The notes under the pieces: generated by a model
Seen by the model: the letters and a program-made list of their open reading frames with translations, nothing else
Database searches by the model: none
Told to the model about the DNA's origin: nothing
In this document: positions 1 to 7,456 of the stretch, piece by piece
Layout of the letters: each line of letters opens with the position of its first letter
Numbering within the stretch: the first letter of the stretch is position 1
Position numbers and translations under genes: made by a program
Source: CAZUCD01 sp964618855
GTDB taxonomy: Bacteria > Sumerlaeota > Sumerlaeia > SLMS01 > JANRJK01
Direction: 5' to 3'
DNA length: 8,217 bases
NCBI GenBank assembly: GCA_964618855.1
Contig: CAZUCD010000158.1
Coordinates: 1 to 8,217 of the forward strand

Positions 1-778
1 CCTCGCGCAGCATGTGGAACTCGCGGTTGCTGAGGGTCTGGCTGGGCGCGGTCACGATGCTCTCGCCCGTGTGGATCCCCATCGCGTCGATGTTCTCCAT
101 GTTGCAGACGGTCAGGCAGTTGCCCGCCGCGTCGCGCATCACCTCGTACTCGATCTCCTTCCATCCCTCGAGGTACTCCTCGATGAGGACCTGCGGGGCA
201 TAGGTGAGGGACTTCTGCACACGCTGGAGGAGCTCGCCCTCGTTGCGGCAGACACCGGACCCCAGGCCGCCAAGCGCGAAGGCGATGCGCATGATGACTG
301 GGTATCCGAGCTCCGAGGCGATGGCGACGGCCTCCGTGGCGGTGTTCGCCGCGCGGCCGGTGGGCACCTTGACGCCGATCTCCGCAAGTCGCCGCGCGAA
401 CAGGTCGCGGTCCTCCGTGTCTCTGATGGTCGAGATCGGCGACCCGAGAACCTTCACTCCATGCCGCTCGAGCACGCCGCTGCGGTCGAGTTCCAGCCCG
501 CAGTTCAGCGCCGTCTGCCCGCCGAACCCGAGAAGGATCGCATCCGGCCTCTCGCGCTCGATCACCCGTTCCACGAAGCGCGGCGTCACGGGGAGGAAGT
601 AGACCGTGTCGGCCAGTCCCTCCGAAGTCTGGATCGTCGCGATGTTCGGGTTGATGAGGATGGTCCTGATGCCCTCCTCGCGCATGGCCTTGATGGCCTG
701 GGAGCCGGAGTAGTCGAACTCCCCCGCTTCGCCGATCTTGAGGGCGGAACTGCCCAGGATGAGGGCGCACTTGATCAT
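1..778 (-). CDS. carB: Carbamoyl phosphate synthase large subunit, 5' part (CAD-like type)
   Basis: CarB makes carbamoyl phosphate from bicarbonate, two ATP and ammonia channelled from CarA, the first step of UMP and arginine synthesis. Only the first 259 codons are in the window; the family is about 1,070 residues, so three quarters lie beyond the left edge. The ATG at 778 is followed by ALILGSSALKIGEAGEFDYSG (residues 5-25), LINPNIATIQT (41-51), FGGQTALNCG (85-94), AFALGGLGSG (166-175) and GWKEIEYEVMRDAAGN (205-220). These mark the N-terminal pre-ATP-grasp and first ATP-grasp (carboxyphosphate) domains. The wording matches CAD/CPS1 and Bacteroidetes-type large subunits more than E. coli CarB, from memory of those sequences. 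A weak GAGG lies 12 bases upstream and carA ends 34 bases before it. There is no frameshift in the visible part. The identity is secure; the type assignment is an inference. Confidence 0.96.
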   Translation of the reverse strand, partial: MIKCALILGSSALKIGEAGEFDYSGSQAIKAMREEGIRTILINPNIATIQTSEGLADTVYFLPVTPRFVERVIERERPDAILLGFGGQTALNCGLELDRSGVLERHGVKVLGSPISTIRDTEDRDLFARRLAEIGVKVPTGRAANTATEAVAIASELGYPVIMRIAFALGGLGSGVCRNEGELLQRVQKSLTYAPQVLIEEYLEGWKEIEYEVMRDAAGNCLTVCNMENIDAMGIHTGESIVTAPSQTLSNREFHMLRE

Positions 779-812
779 GGTCTTTTCGGGCCTCGTGCGT
801 CGGGGGATTGGT

Positions 813-1895
813 TCAGCCGGCGAATTCGGCGACGAAGTCTTCGAGGAGGAACTTGGTGTCCACGGGCCCGGGCGCGGCCTCCGGGTGGAACTGGATGCTC
901 CGCACGCGCCCGTCGCGGCTGCGCAGGCCCTCATTCGTCCCGTCGTTGACGTTCACGAACCATGGCTCGTACGCGGCGGGAATTGTGGCGGGGTCGACCG
1001 CGTAGCCGTGGTTCTGCGATGTGATGTAGCAGCGGCCGGAGAGCATGTCGCGCACGGGCTGGTTCTGGCTGCGGTGGCCGTACTTGAGCTTGTAGGTCCC
1101 CGCGCCGACGGCCCTGGCGATGAGCTGGTGCCCGAGGCAGATGCCAAAGGTGGGGATTCCCGCGTCGATGGCGGCGCGCAGGCTGGCCGTGGCCGCGCCG
1201 CACTTGACGGGATCGCCGGGTCCGTTGGAGGCGACGACGGCGTCATACCTTCCACCCGCGATGTCCGCGTTCCACGGGAGCCGGTGCACCTGCACCCCAA
1301 GCCGGAGGAGGCTGCGCAGGATGTTGTGCTTGCAGCCGCAGTCCAGGAGCGCCACGCGCCTCGCCCCCGTGCCGATCACTTCGGGCGCCGCGGGGCTGGC
1401 CGTCTCCACGAGGTTTCGCTCGTCGTTCTGGACGAAGGGAACGGCCGGGGTTCCCTCGACGTCGATCCGGCCGAGCATCGTGCCGCGCTCCCGCAGGCGG
1501 AGCGTCAGGCTCCGCGTGTCGATGCCCGTGATGGCGGGGACGCCCTCGGACTCGAGCCACTGCGCGAGGCTGCGCTGCGCATCCCAGTGGCTGTACTCCT
1601 CGGAGTAATCGGCGACGACAACACCGTGCGCGTGGATGCGCGAGCTTTCCAGGAGCGCCTCGACGCCGTGGTTCGGCCGGTACGGGGGCACGCCGTAGTT
1701 GCCGACGAGGGGGTAGGTGAAGACGAGTATCTGGCCCGAGTAGGACGGATCGGTGAGCGTCTCGGGATAGCCGACCATGCCGGTGTTGAAGACTACCTCG
1801 CCGGAGCGGGGCACGGGTGCGCCGAAGAGGCGTCCGTTCCACTCGGTTCCGTCCTCCAGGACGAGCGTCGCGCGCCGCGCGTCGCGGTGGGCCAT
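813..1895 (-). CDS. carA: Carbamoyl phosphate synthase small subunit (glutamine amidotransferase)
   Basis: CarA hydrolyses glutamine and passes ammonia to CarB. The 360-residue protein has the usual length. The N-terminal CPSase_sm_chain domain (about 5-145) contains EVVFNTGMVGYPETLTDPSY (33-52). The C-terminal class I amidotransferase domain (about 178-360) has SNGPGDP (223-229), GICLGHQ (251-257) with nucleophile C253, SQNHGYAV (293-300) and FHPEA (336-340) with H337 and E339. The catalytic triad is therefore intact. The start is the ATG at 1895, because a GGAGG lies nine bases upstream and the family N-terminus begins here. The frame is open further upstream (to 2009), but only through the pyrE 3' end. 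The gene begins two bases after the pyrE stop, so translation is probably coupled. The pattern is closer to the CAD branch than to E. coli CarA. Confidence 0.97.
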   Translation of the reverse strand: MAHRDARRATLVLEDGTEWNGRLFGAPVPRSGEVVFNTGMVGYPETLTDPSYSGQILVFTYPLVGNYGVPPYRPNHGVEALLESSRIHAHGVVVADYSEEYSHWDAQRSLAQWLESEGVPAITGIDTRSLTLRLRERGTMLGRIDVEGTPAVPFVQNDERNLVETASPAAPEVIGTGARRVALLDCGCKHNILRSLLRLGVQVHRLPWNADIAGGRYDAVVASNGPGDPVKCGAATASLRAAIDAGIPTFGICLGHQLIARAVGAGTYKLKYGHRSQNQPVRDMLSGRCYITSQNHGYAVDPATIPAAYEPWFVNVNDGTNEGLRSRDGRVRSIQFHPEAAPGPVDTKFLLEDFVAEFAG

Positions 1896-1897
1896 CT

Positions 1898-2500
1898 TCA
1901 CGATCCTCCGTGTGAGGCGTGGCGACGGCTCCCCGGCTTGGTGGCCGGGATGCCCTTCGCACAAAGCGGGCAAAGGTCGGGACTCCATGTTTGCAGGTCG
2001 AGCCCACAAAGGGCAAAAAACGGTTCAGCAGGACGGAAGGAGCCCCGCGAGCGGTCCACGATGGCCGCAAAGCCCGCCACCACCGCGCCCGCCGACCCGA
2101 CAAGGGGGACAACCTCCAGCAGCGACTTGCCCGTGGTGACCACGTCCTCGGCAAGCAGCACGCGCTCGCCCGGCTGGAGCTCGAACCCGCGCCGGAGCTG
2201 GAACGCCCCGCCCCCCTCCCGTTCCGCGAACAGCGAGCGTGCGCCGAGGGCACGCGCCAGGTCGTAGCCGAACAGCATCCCGCCCAGCGCGGGTGCGAGG
2301 ACGGTGTCGATGCGCCCGGCGGGACCAAGTTCCCCCGCGAGCAGCGCCGCGAGGCGGGCGCCCTCCACGGGGTGCTCGAACACGGATGCGCACTGGCAGT
2401 AGCGTTCGCTGTGCAGGCCCGAGCTGAGGAGAAAGTGCCCGCTGCGAATCGCTCCGCAGCGCTCAAGGATGGCGATGGTCTCCTGCTCGTGGGGCCTCAT
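1898..2500 (-). CDS. pyrE: Orotate phosphoribosyltransferase
   Basis: PyrE joins orotate to PRPP to give OMP and pyrophosphate, the fifth step of UMP synthesis. The 200-residue protein is of normal length. It shows GHFLLSSGLHSERY (21-34), the orotate-binding start of the family, LAPALGGMLFG (68-78), and the PRPP-binding loop VLLAEDVVTTGKS (114-126) with the acidic pair E118-D119 followed by TTG. The C-terminal CPLCAKGIPATKPGSR (177-192) is typical of the Thermus-like subgroup of bacterial OPRTases. The ATG at 2500 overlaps the pyrF stop as ATGA and has AAGGA six bases upstream; an in-frame ATG at 2533 would extend into pyrF and is unlikely. The tail RHASHGGS is unremarkable. PyrF immediately upstream uses its product OMP. 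Confidence 0.96.
   Translation of the reverse strand: MRPHEQETIAILERCGAIRSGHFLLSSGLHSERYCQCASVFEHPVEGARLAALLAGELGPAGRIDTVLAPALGGMLFGYDLARALGARSLFAEREGGGAFQLRRGFELQPGERVLLAEDVVTTGKSLLEVVPLVGSAGAVVAGFAAIVDRSRGSFRPAEPFFALCGLDLQTWSPDLCPLCAKGIPATKPGSRRHASHGGS
1905..1909 (-). promoter_or_regulatory. Shine-Dalgarno for carA inside the pyrE 3' end
   Basis: A perfect GGAGG on the minus strand sits nine bases before the carA ATG at 1895 and within the last codons of pyrE. It supports the 1895 start over longer alternatives and ties carA translation to ribosomes finishing pyrE. Confidence 0.7.
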
Positions 2501-3300
2501 GCGGGGTCCTTTCCGATGATGCGTGCGTTCCATGAGTCGGCGCGCGCGCGGATGAACTCGATTGGGTCGGGCGCGTGGTCAATGCCGCGGATGAGGTCGC
2601 GTGTCACGTGGATGAGCGCGGAACCCCTTCCCTCCCGAAGCGCCCCAAGCGTCGCGGCGAGGTCCCCGCCCTGGGCGCCGATGCCCGGAACGAGGGTCGG
2701 CGCGCCGGGAACCATCGAGCGAAGCCGGGCGAGGTGCTCGGGCCGCGTCGCGCCCGCGACGAAGCCGCAGCACTCGCGCGTGTCCCACTCGCCGACGCGC
2801 TCGACGATGCGCCAGGCGAGGTCGCCCTGCAGGAGGAAGTCCTGTGCGCCGGGGTTCGAGGTCAGCGCGAGGACGAACGAGAGCCGGTCCGCACGCTCCA
2901 GGAAGGGCGCAAGCGAGTCCCGTCCCATCAGGGGGGAGAGCGTGGTGGCGTCCGCTCCGAGAGAGTCGAAGAGGGCGACGGCATAGCGCTGGGCCGTTGT
3001 CCCGATGTCGCCGCGCTTTGCGTCCGCGATCACGTATCCGCGCCCGCCAATGTGGGCGCGCAAGTCGTGGAGGAGTGACCATCCCGGGGGGCCGAGCGCC
3101 TCGAAGAAGGCGAGGTTGAACTTGAACGCCGCGACCCTCCCCGCGAGCGCGTCGACCATCGACCGGTAGAAGGAACCGTAGCCGCCGATCGTGGACGGGA
3201 ATCCGGGGGGGAGGTGCGCAGGATCGGGCTCGATGCCAACCGACAGGCAACTTCCGGTCCTGGCGATCTCCGCGGCAAGGCGGTCTCGCGCAACGCTCAT
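2497..3300 (-). CDS. pyrF: Orotidine 5'-phosphate decarboxylase (longer, type 2-like subfamily)
   Basis: PyrF decarboxylates OMP to UMP, the last step of the pathway. The 267-residue length and the sequence fit the longer OMPDC subfamily, TIGR02127-like as in Mycobacterium, rather than the roughly 235-residue E. coli type. The substrate entry region reads LSVGIEPDP (19-27), AFKFNLAFFEALG (58-70) supplies the first lysine, and IADAKRGDIG (91-100) is the catalytic D-x-K-x-x-D core with D93, K95 and D98. VPGIGAQGGD (204-213) and the arginine of HVTRD (R234) form the phosphate-binding side of the barrel. The ATG at 3300 overlaps the pyrD stop as ATGA, with a modest GGGGAG nine bases upstream. The frame remains open to 3354, but that extension would lie within pyrD. 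No active-site residue is missing. Confidence 0.95.
   Translation of the reverse strand: MSVARDRLAAEIARTGSCLSVGIEPDPAHLPPGFPSTIGGYGSFYRSMVDALAGRVAAFKFNLAFFEALGPPGWSLLHDLRAHIGGRGYVIADAKRGDIGTTAQRYAVALFDSLGADATTLSPLMGRDSLAPFLERADRLSFVLALTSNPGAQDFLLQGDLAWRIVERVGEWDTRECCGFVAGATRPEHLARLRSMVPGAPTLVPGIGAQGGDLAATLGALREGRGSALIHVTRDLIRGIDHAPDPIEFIRARADSWNARIIGKDPA
2507..2511 (-). promoter_or_regulatory. Shine-Dalgarno for pyrE
   Basis: AAGGA on the minus strand lies six bases before the pyrE ATG at 2500, inside the end of pyrF. It favours this start over the in-frame ATG at 2533. Confidence 0.6.
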
Positions 3301-4178
3301 GGCCGCAGGCTCCCCGTGAGGTCTGCGACCCGCTCCCATGCGTTGCGGTTGCAATACTCGGCGATCCCGTCGAGCACCTCGACCGGCGCGCGTGGATTGG
3401 ACATGACCGCCGAGGCAATCGCGACGGCATCCGCGCCCGAGAGGAGAAACCCGACCGCGTCGGCAGCCGTACAGATGCCCCCCATGCCGATGATGGGGAC
3501 GTCGAGGACTTCCGACACCTCATGGACGCAGCGGAGCGCGATGGGCCGGATCGCGGGTCCCGAGAGCAATCCGTCGGGTGAACCAAGGCTCCTCGTGCGG
3601 GCGGCGGCGTTCACGTCAAACCCGGGCACCGCCTCAATGAGGGAAAGGACGTCCGCTCCGGCGGCCATCGCCGCAACGGCGAGGTCCACGATGCCCGGTA
3701 TCGCCGCCGGCAACCTTGCGACGATGGGTCGTTCCGTCGCCGCGCGCGCCGCCGCAAGGTGGGCGGTGCCGCCGGGTCCGCAGCAGACCGCGACCTCGTA
3801 TCCATCGATGCCTCCGGAGGCCTCCAGGGTTGCAAGAATGCGGGGGAAGTCCGCGGATTCCTCCGCTTCGACGTGAACGATCACGCAGAGCCCGCGCTCG
3901 CGCGCAGCGAGCAGGAGGGGGAGCTTCCCCGAGATGAACTGCGCCACGTCCATGCGCCCGAGGTCGCGCGACCGCAGAACGCCCGACGGCGTCTCGACCA
4001 GGCGGGGGGCGGAGGCCCCGTCCCTCGCGGTCAGGCCGACCGGCGCGGTCGTGAACCCCCCAAGAATCGCGAGGTCGAAGAACTGGGCGTACTCATCGCC
4101 GTACCCGAAGAAACCGGAGGCGGCCAGCACGGGATTGCGGAGCTTGAGCGGCCCCAAATGAACGCAAAGATCGGTCAC
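3297..4178 (-). CDS. pyrD: Dihydroorotate dehydrogenase class 1B-like catalytic subunit with divergent active site
   Basis: By position and fold this is the FMN subunit that oxidises dihydroorotate to orotate in the PyrD/PyrK complex. It has 293 residues; class 1B members are usually about 300-310. Family marks include LKLRNPVLAASGFFGYGDEY (11-30), LLSGPAIRPIALR (204-216) and PIIGMGGICTAADA (228-241). The active-site motifs are unusual. The family pattern ELNISCPN appears as EVAVCCGPG (128-136): catalytic-type C133 is kept but its asparagine is A130. The lysine of the KATT motif is A45. The asparagine of the LNAIGLQN region is R69. The lysine of VKLSPN is R155. The asparagine of the INT motif is E182. 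The loop after C133 is about 13 residues short. These alignments are from memory of the L. lactis and B. subtilis enzymes. The GTG start at 4178 overlaps the pyrK stop as GTGA. It may be an active but unusual enzyme, or one with a changed role. Confidence 0.88.
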   Translation of the reverse strand: MTDLCVHLGPLKLRNPVLAASGFFGYGDEYAQFFDLAILGGFTTAPVGLTARDGASAPRLVETPSGVLRSRDLGRMDVAQFISGKLPLLLAARERGLCVIVHVEAEESADFPRILATLEASGGIDGYEVAVCCGPGGTAHLAAARAATERPIVARLPAAIPGIVDLAVAAMAAGADVLSLIEAVPGFDVNAAARTRSLGSPDGLLSGPAIRPIALRCVHEVSEVLDVPIIGMGGICTAADAVGFLLSGADAVAIASAVMSNPRAPVEVLDGIAEYCNRNAWERVADLTGSLRP

Positions 4179-4865
4179 GGCGCGGCCCCGAGGTCCCGCA
4201 ATTCGAACCAGGGCCCGTCCGCGCAGATGAGCCGTGTGCCGGTGGTGCAGCGCGCGGGGCATGCCCGGCACGCGCCCACGCCGCAGCCCATGAATGCGTC
4301 GAACAGTGCAATGACGCGGGCCCCGCAGCCTTCGAGCATCCCCCCCGCCCAGGCAAACAGGCGCGCGTCACCGATCAGGAGCACAGTCTGCACACCGTTT
4401 GCCACGCGGAGTTCCTGCGGTGGCTCGGCCATGTCCAGAAGGGTCATCGCAAACCGCGTGTGCGGGCAGACCTCCTCCAGGAGGTCGGTGAACCGCTCAC
4501 CAAGAGGCGATGAGGAGACAATGGCGACATGGTCGCCAAGATCCGCCAGGGGCAGTCCGCGCCCCACCGGGCCAAAGGCATCGAGCCCCGTGCCCGCTGC
4601 CACGTCCGCAAGGGGCGCATGGCGCGGATCGGCCGGACTGAAGAGCAGTTCCATCGACTGGGAATCCGAATCCCACGCGGTCGCGAGGAACCCGCGAGGG
4701 AGGTAGGGGTCGGTCGAGTCGCTGAGGCGGAGCATCACAAACTGGCCGGGCTGGAGCCGGCCCGCGATGGCCTCCGAGTGCAGCGTCACGGTCCGGGTGC
4801 CGGTCCAGTTCTTTCGGTTGGACAGCACGCGCACGCGCTCGATGACGGGCGCGGACGGTGCCGTC

Positions 4866-4873
<8 letters not shown>
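4175..4873 (-). CDS. pyrK: Dihydroorotate dehydrogenase electron-transfer subunit, PyrK-like, divergent
   Basis: PyrK normally carries FAD and a [2Fe-2S] cluster and passes electrons from PyrD to NAD+. The 232-residue length is slightly below the usual 250-260. The N-terminal ferredoxin-reductase-like barrel (about 8-108) has PGQFVMLRL (42-50) and FGPVGRGL (100-107). The C-terminal cluster site has C197-x4-C202-x2-C205-x11-C217, within MGCGVGACRAC and ICADGP, as expected for PyrK. Two signatures are altered: the flavin motif normally written RPxS reads PRGFLA (59-64), and the glycine-rich GGGIGxAP nucleotide loop reads VSSSPLGE (119-126). The GTG start at 4873 has AGAGGAAG just upstream and overlaps the pyrC stop by eight bases; the in-frame ATG at 4912 lies further inside pyrC. 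It ends in a GTGA overlap with pyrD, which supports a PyrD partner role. Confidence 0.88.
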
Positions 4874-6193
<1,320 letters not shown>

Positions 6194-6197
<4 letters not shown>

Positions 6198-7159
6198 GAG
6201 GACTCCTTTGCCTGTTGCAGGAGGTAGAACACGGCCATGCGGACGACGACCCCGTTGGTGACCTGCTCCGTGATGAGTGAGCGCGGCCCCGACTGCACGT
6301 CTCGGGTGACCTCGACACCCGTGTTCACGGGACCGGGGTGCATCACGAGCGCCCCGGGCTTCGCGTACTCCAGCCGGTCCTGCGAAAGCCCGAAGAGCAC
6401 GCGGTACTCCCCGAGCGAGGGGAAGAGGTTCTTGGACTGGCGTTCGAGCTGGATGCGCAGCAGGTAGACGACGTCGGCGCCGCGCAGCCCCTCGCGCAGG
6501 TCGTGGGAAACGCGGACGCCGAAGGCCTCGAACCTGTCGGGGACGAGCGTCGGCGGGCCAACGAGCGTCACCTCGGCCCCAAGGCGGGTCAGCGCGATGA
6601 TGTTCGAGCGCGCGACCCGGCTGTGCAGGATGTCGCCCACGATCGCGACGCGCAGGCCCTCGACCGTGCCAAAGCGTTCGCGCATGGTGAAGGCATCGAG
6701 CAGGGCCTGCGTGGGATGCTCATGGCGGCCGTCCCCCGCGTTGACGACCGAAGCGCGGACGTGGCGGGCGAGGAACTCCGGCGCGCCGCTGCTCGCGTGG
6801 CGGATCACGATGTAGTCGGCGCCGAGCGCCTCTATGGTCTCGACCGTGTCGAGGAGCGCTTCCCCCTTCTTCACGGCGCTGGTGGAGACGTCGAAGTTGA
6901 TGACCTCCGCGGAGAGGCGCCGGGCCGCGACATCGAAGGATGTGCGGGTCCGCGTCGAGTCCTCGAAGAACAGGTTCACGACCGTGCGCCCCCGCAGGGT
7001 CGGGACCTTCTTGATCGTGCGCTCCATCACGGACTTGAAGCCGCGCGCGTCGTCCAGGATGCGCTCGATCTCGGCGCGCGAGAGATCCTCGATGCCGAGC
7101 AGGTCCTTGCGCCGGAAGGGCGCCGGGGTGGGGGGCGTGCGGCGGTGCATGTCCCTCAT
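6194..7159 (-). CDS. pyrB: Aspartate carbamoyltransferase catalytic subunit
   Basis: PyrB condenses carbamoyl phosphate with aspartate, the committed step of pyrimidine synthesis. From the ATG at 7159 the protein has 321 residues, normal for a catalytic chain. The carbamoyl-phosphate site shows FFEDSTRTRTSF (64-75), the lysine loop VKKGEALLDT (96-105), R120-H121 and HPTQALLD (148-155). The aspartate domain has R235 and Q237 in LLRIQLERQ and HPGPVNTGVE (274-283), where many bacterial homologues read NRG in place of NTG. No regulatory chain (pyrI) is in view. The start is uncertain: ATG at 7150 is three codons downstream, and the frame stays open to an ATG at 7300. That longer version adds a Pro/Arg-rich stretch unlike the family and would leave almost no room for a promoter before the divergent tRNA. 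First gene of the operon. Confidence 0.95.
6203..6209 (-). promoter_or_regulatory. Strong Shine-Dalgarno for pyrC
   Basis: AAAGGAG on the minus strand sits five bases before the pyrC ATG at 6197 and within the last codons of pyrB. It is the strongest ribosome-binding site in the operon and confirms the ATGA-overlap start. Confidence 0.75.
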
Positions 7160-7312
7160 GGCCGGGGCGGAATTGGAAGCGGAACGCTGCACGGTGGCTT
7201 TGGTCAGCTTCGGCGGGCAAGGGGGAGTGCCCCTGGTCCTACCCCAATGTGGGGCGCTGGAAGTTTCCCCTTGTCGCGCGGGTCGGGGAGGGCATTTCAT
7301 CCCTGCCTTGCT
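7160..7312. other. Divergent intergenic region between pyrB and tRNA-Val
   Basis: This gap must hold the minus-strand pyr operon promoter and the plus-strand tRNA promoter. No convincing sigma-70 pair is visible for either. For the tRNA, TTGTCG (7271-7276) and an AT-richer CATTTCAT 16-17 bases later are a weak candidate that would start transcription a few bases before the tRNA. On the minus strand the pyr leader can form short GC hairpins: CCCCA/TGGGG closing CAT, and AGGGG/CCCCT closing CACTC. There is no following T-run, so a classical attenuator is not evident. Confidence 0.4.
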
Positions 7313-7389
7313 GGGTGGTTAGCTCAGCTGGTTAGAGCGCCGCCTTGACATGGCGGAGGTCACAGGTTCGATTCCTGTATCACCCACCA
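7313..7389 (+). tRNA. tRNA-Val (anticodon GAC), CCA encoded
   Basis: A full cloverleaf can be drawn. The acceptor stem GGGTGGT (7313-7319) pairs with ATCACCC (7379-7385) with one G-U. The D stem is GCTC/GAGC (7322-7325 with 7335-7338). The anticodon stem CCGCC/GGCGG (7340-7344 with 7352-7356) closes the loop TTGACAT with anticodon GAC at 7347-7349. The T stem ACAGG/CCTGT (7362-7366 with 7374-7378) encloses TTCGATT. The discriminator A7386 is followed by an encoded CCA at 7387-7389. The anticodon reads the valine codons GUC and GUU. It is transcribed away from the pyr operon and followed by its own terminator. Confidence 0.97.
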
Positions 7390-7397
7390 GCATGTTT

Positions 7398-7436
7398 CGA
7401 GGGGCCCCGAGCGCACCCGGGGCCCCTCGCCTTTTT
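7398..7436 (+). terminator. Rho-independent terminator after tRNA-Val
   Basis: A perfect 12-base-pair stem (CGAGGGGCCCCG at 7398-7409 with CGGGGCCCCTCG at 7418-7429) closes an 8-base loop and is followed by CC and five T residues at 7432-7436. It starts nine bases after the encoded CCA. The minus strand has no T-run on the other side, so it should act only on plus-strand transcripts from the tRNA. Confidence 0.9.
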
Positions 7437-7456
7437 CACCCCGGGGAACCACGAAC

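Noticed and set aside
14..949. A long plus-strand open frame opposite carB and the carA 3' end.
   Set aside because: It lies antisense to carB, whose 259 visible codons carry unmistakable ATP-grasp motifs.
1896..2009. A longer CarA starting at the ATG at 2009.
   Set aside because: The extension only reads through the pyrE 3' end, while GGAGG precedes the ATG at 1895 where the family N-terminus begins.
738..2267. A 509-codon open frame on the plus strand opposite carA and pyrE.
   Set aside because: It is antisense to two genes with complete family motifs, has the compositional look of a GC-rich shadow frame, and resembles no protein I know.
2579..3586. A 335-codon minus-strand frame overlapping pyrF and pyrD.
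   Set aside because: It is a shadow of the two real genes, with an Arg-rich sequence and no family motif.
7160..7300. An N-terminal extension of PyrB from the ATG at 7300.
   Set aside because: The 47 added residues are Pro/Arg/Ser-rich and unlike ATCases, and a promoter for it would have to overlap the divergent tRNA gene.
7271..7301. TTGTCG and CATTTCAT as a tRNA promoter.
   Set aside because: The -10 part matches the consensus poorly, so I describe it only as a weak candidate and not as a promoter feature.
6338..7348. A 336-codon plus-strand frame running through the complement of pyrB into the tRNA.
   Set aside because: It is antisense to a clear ATCase gene and ends inside the tRNA.
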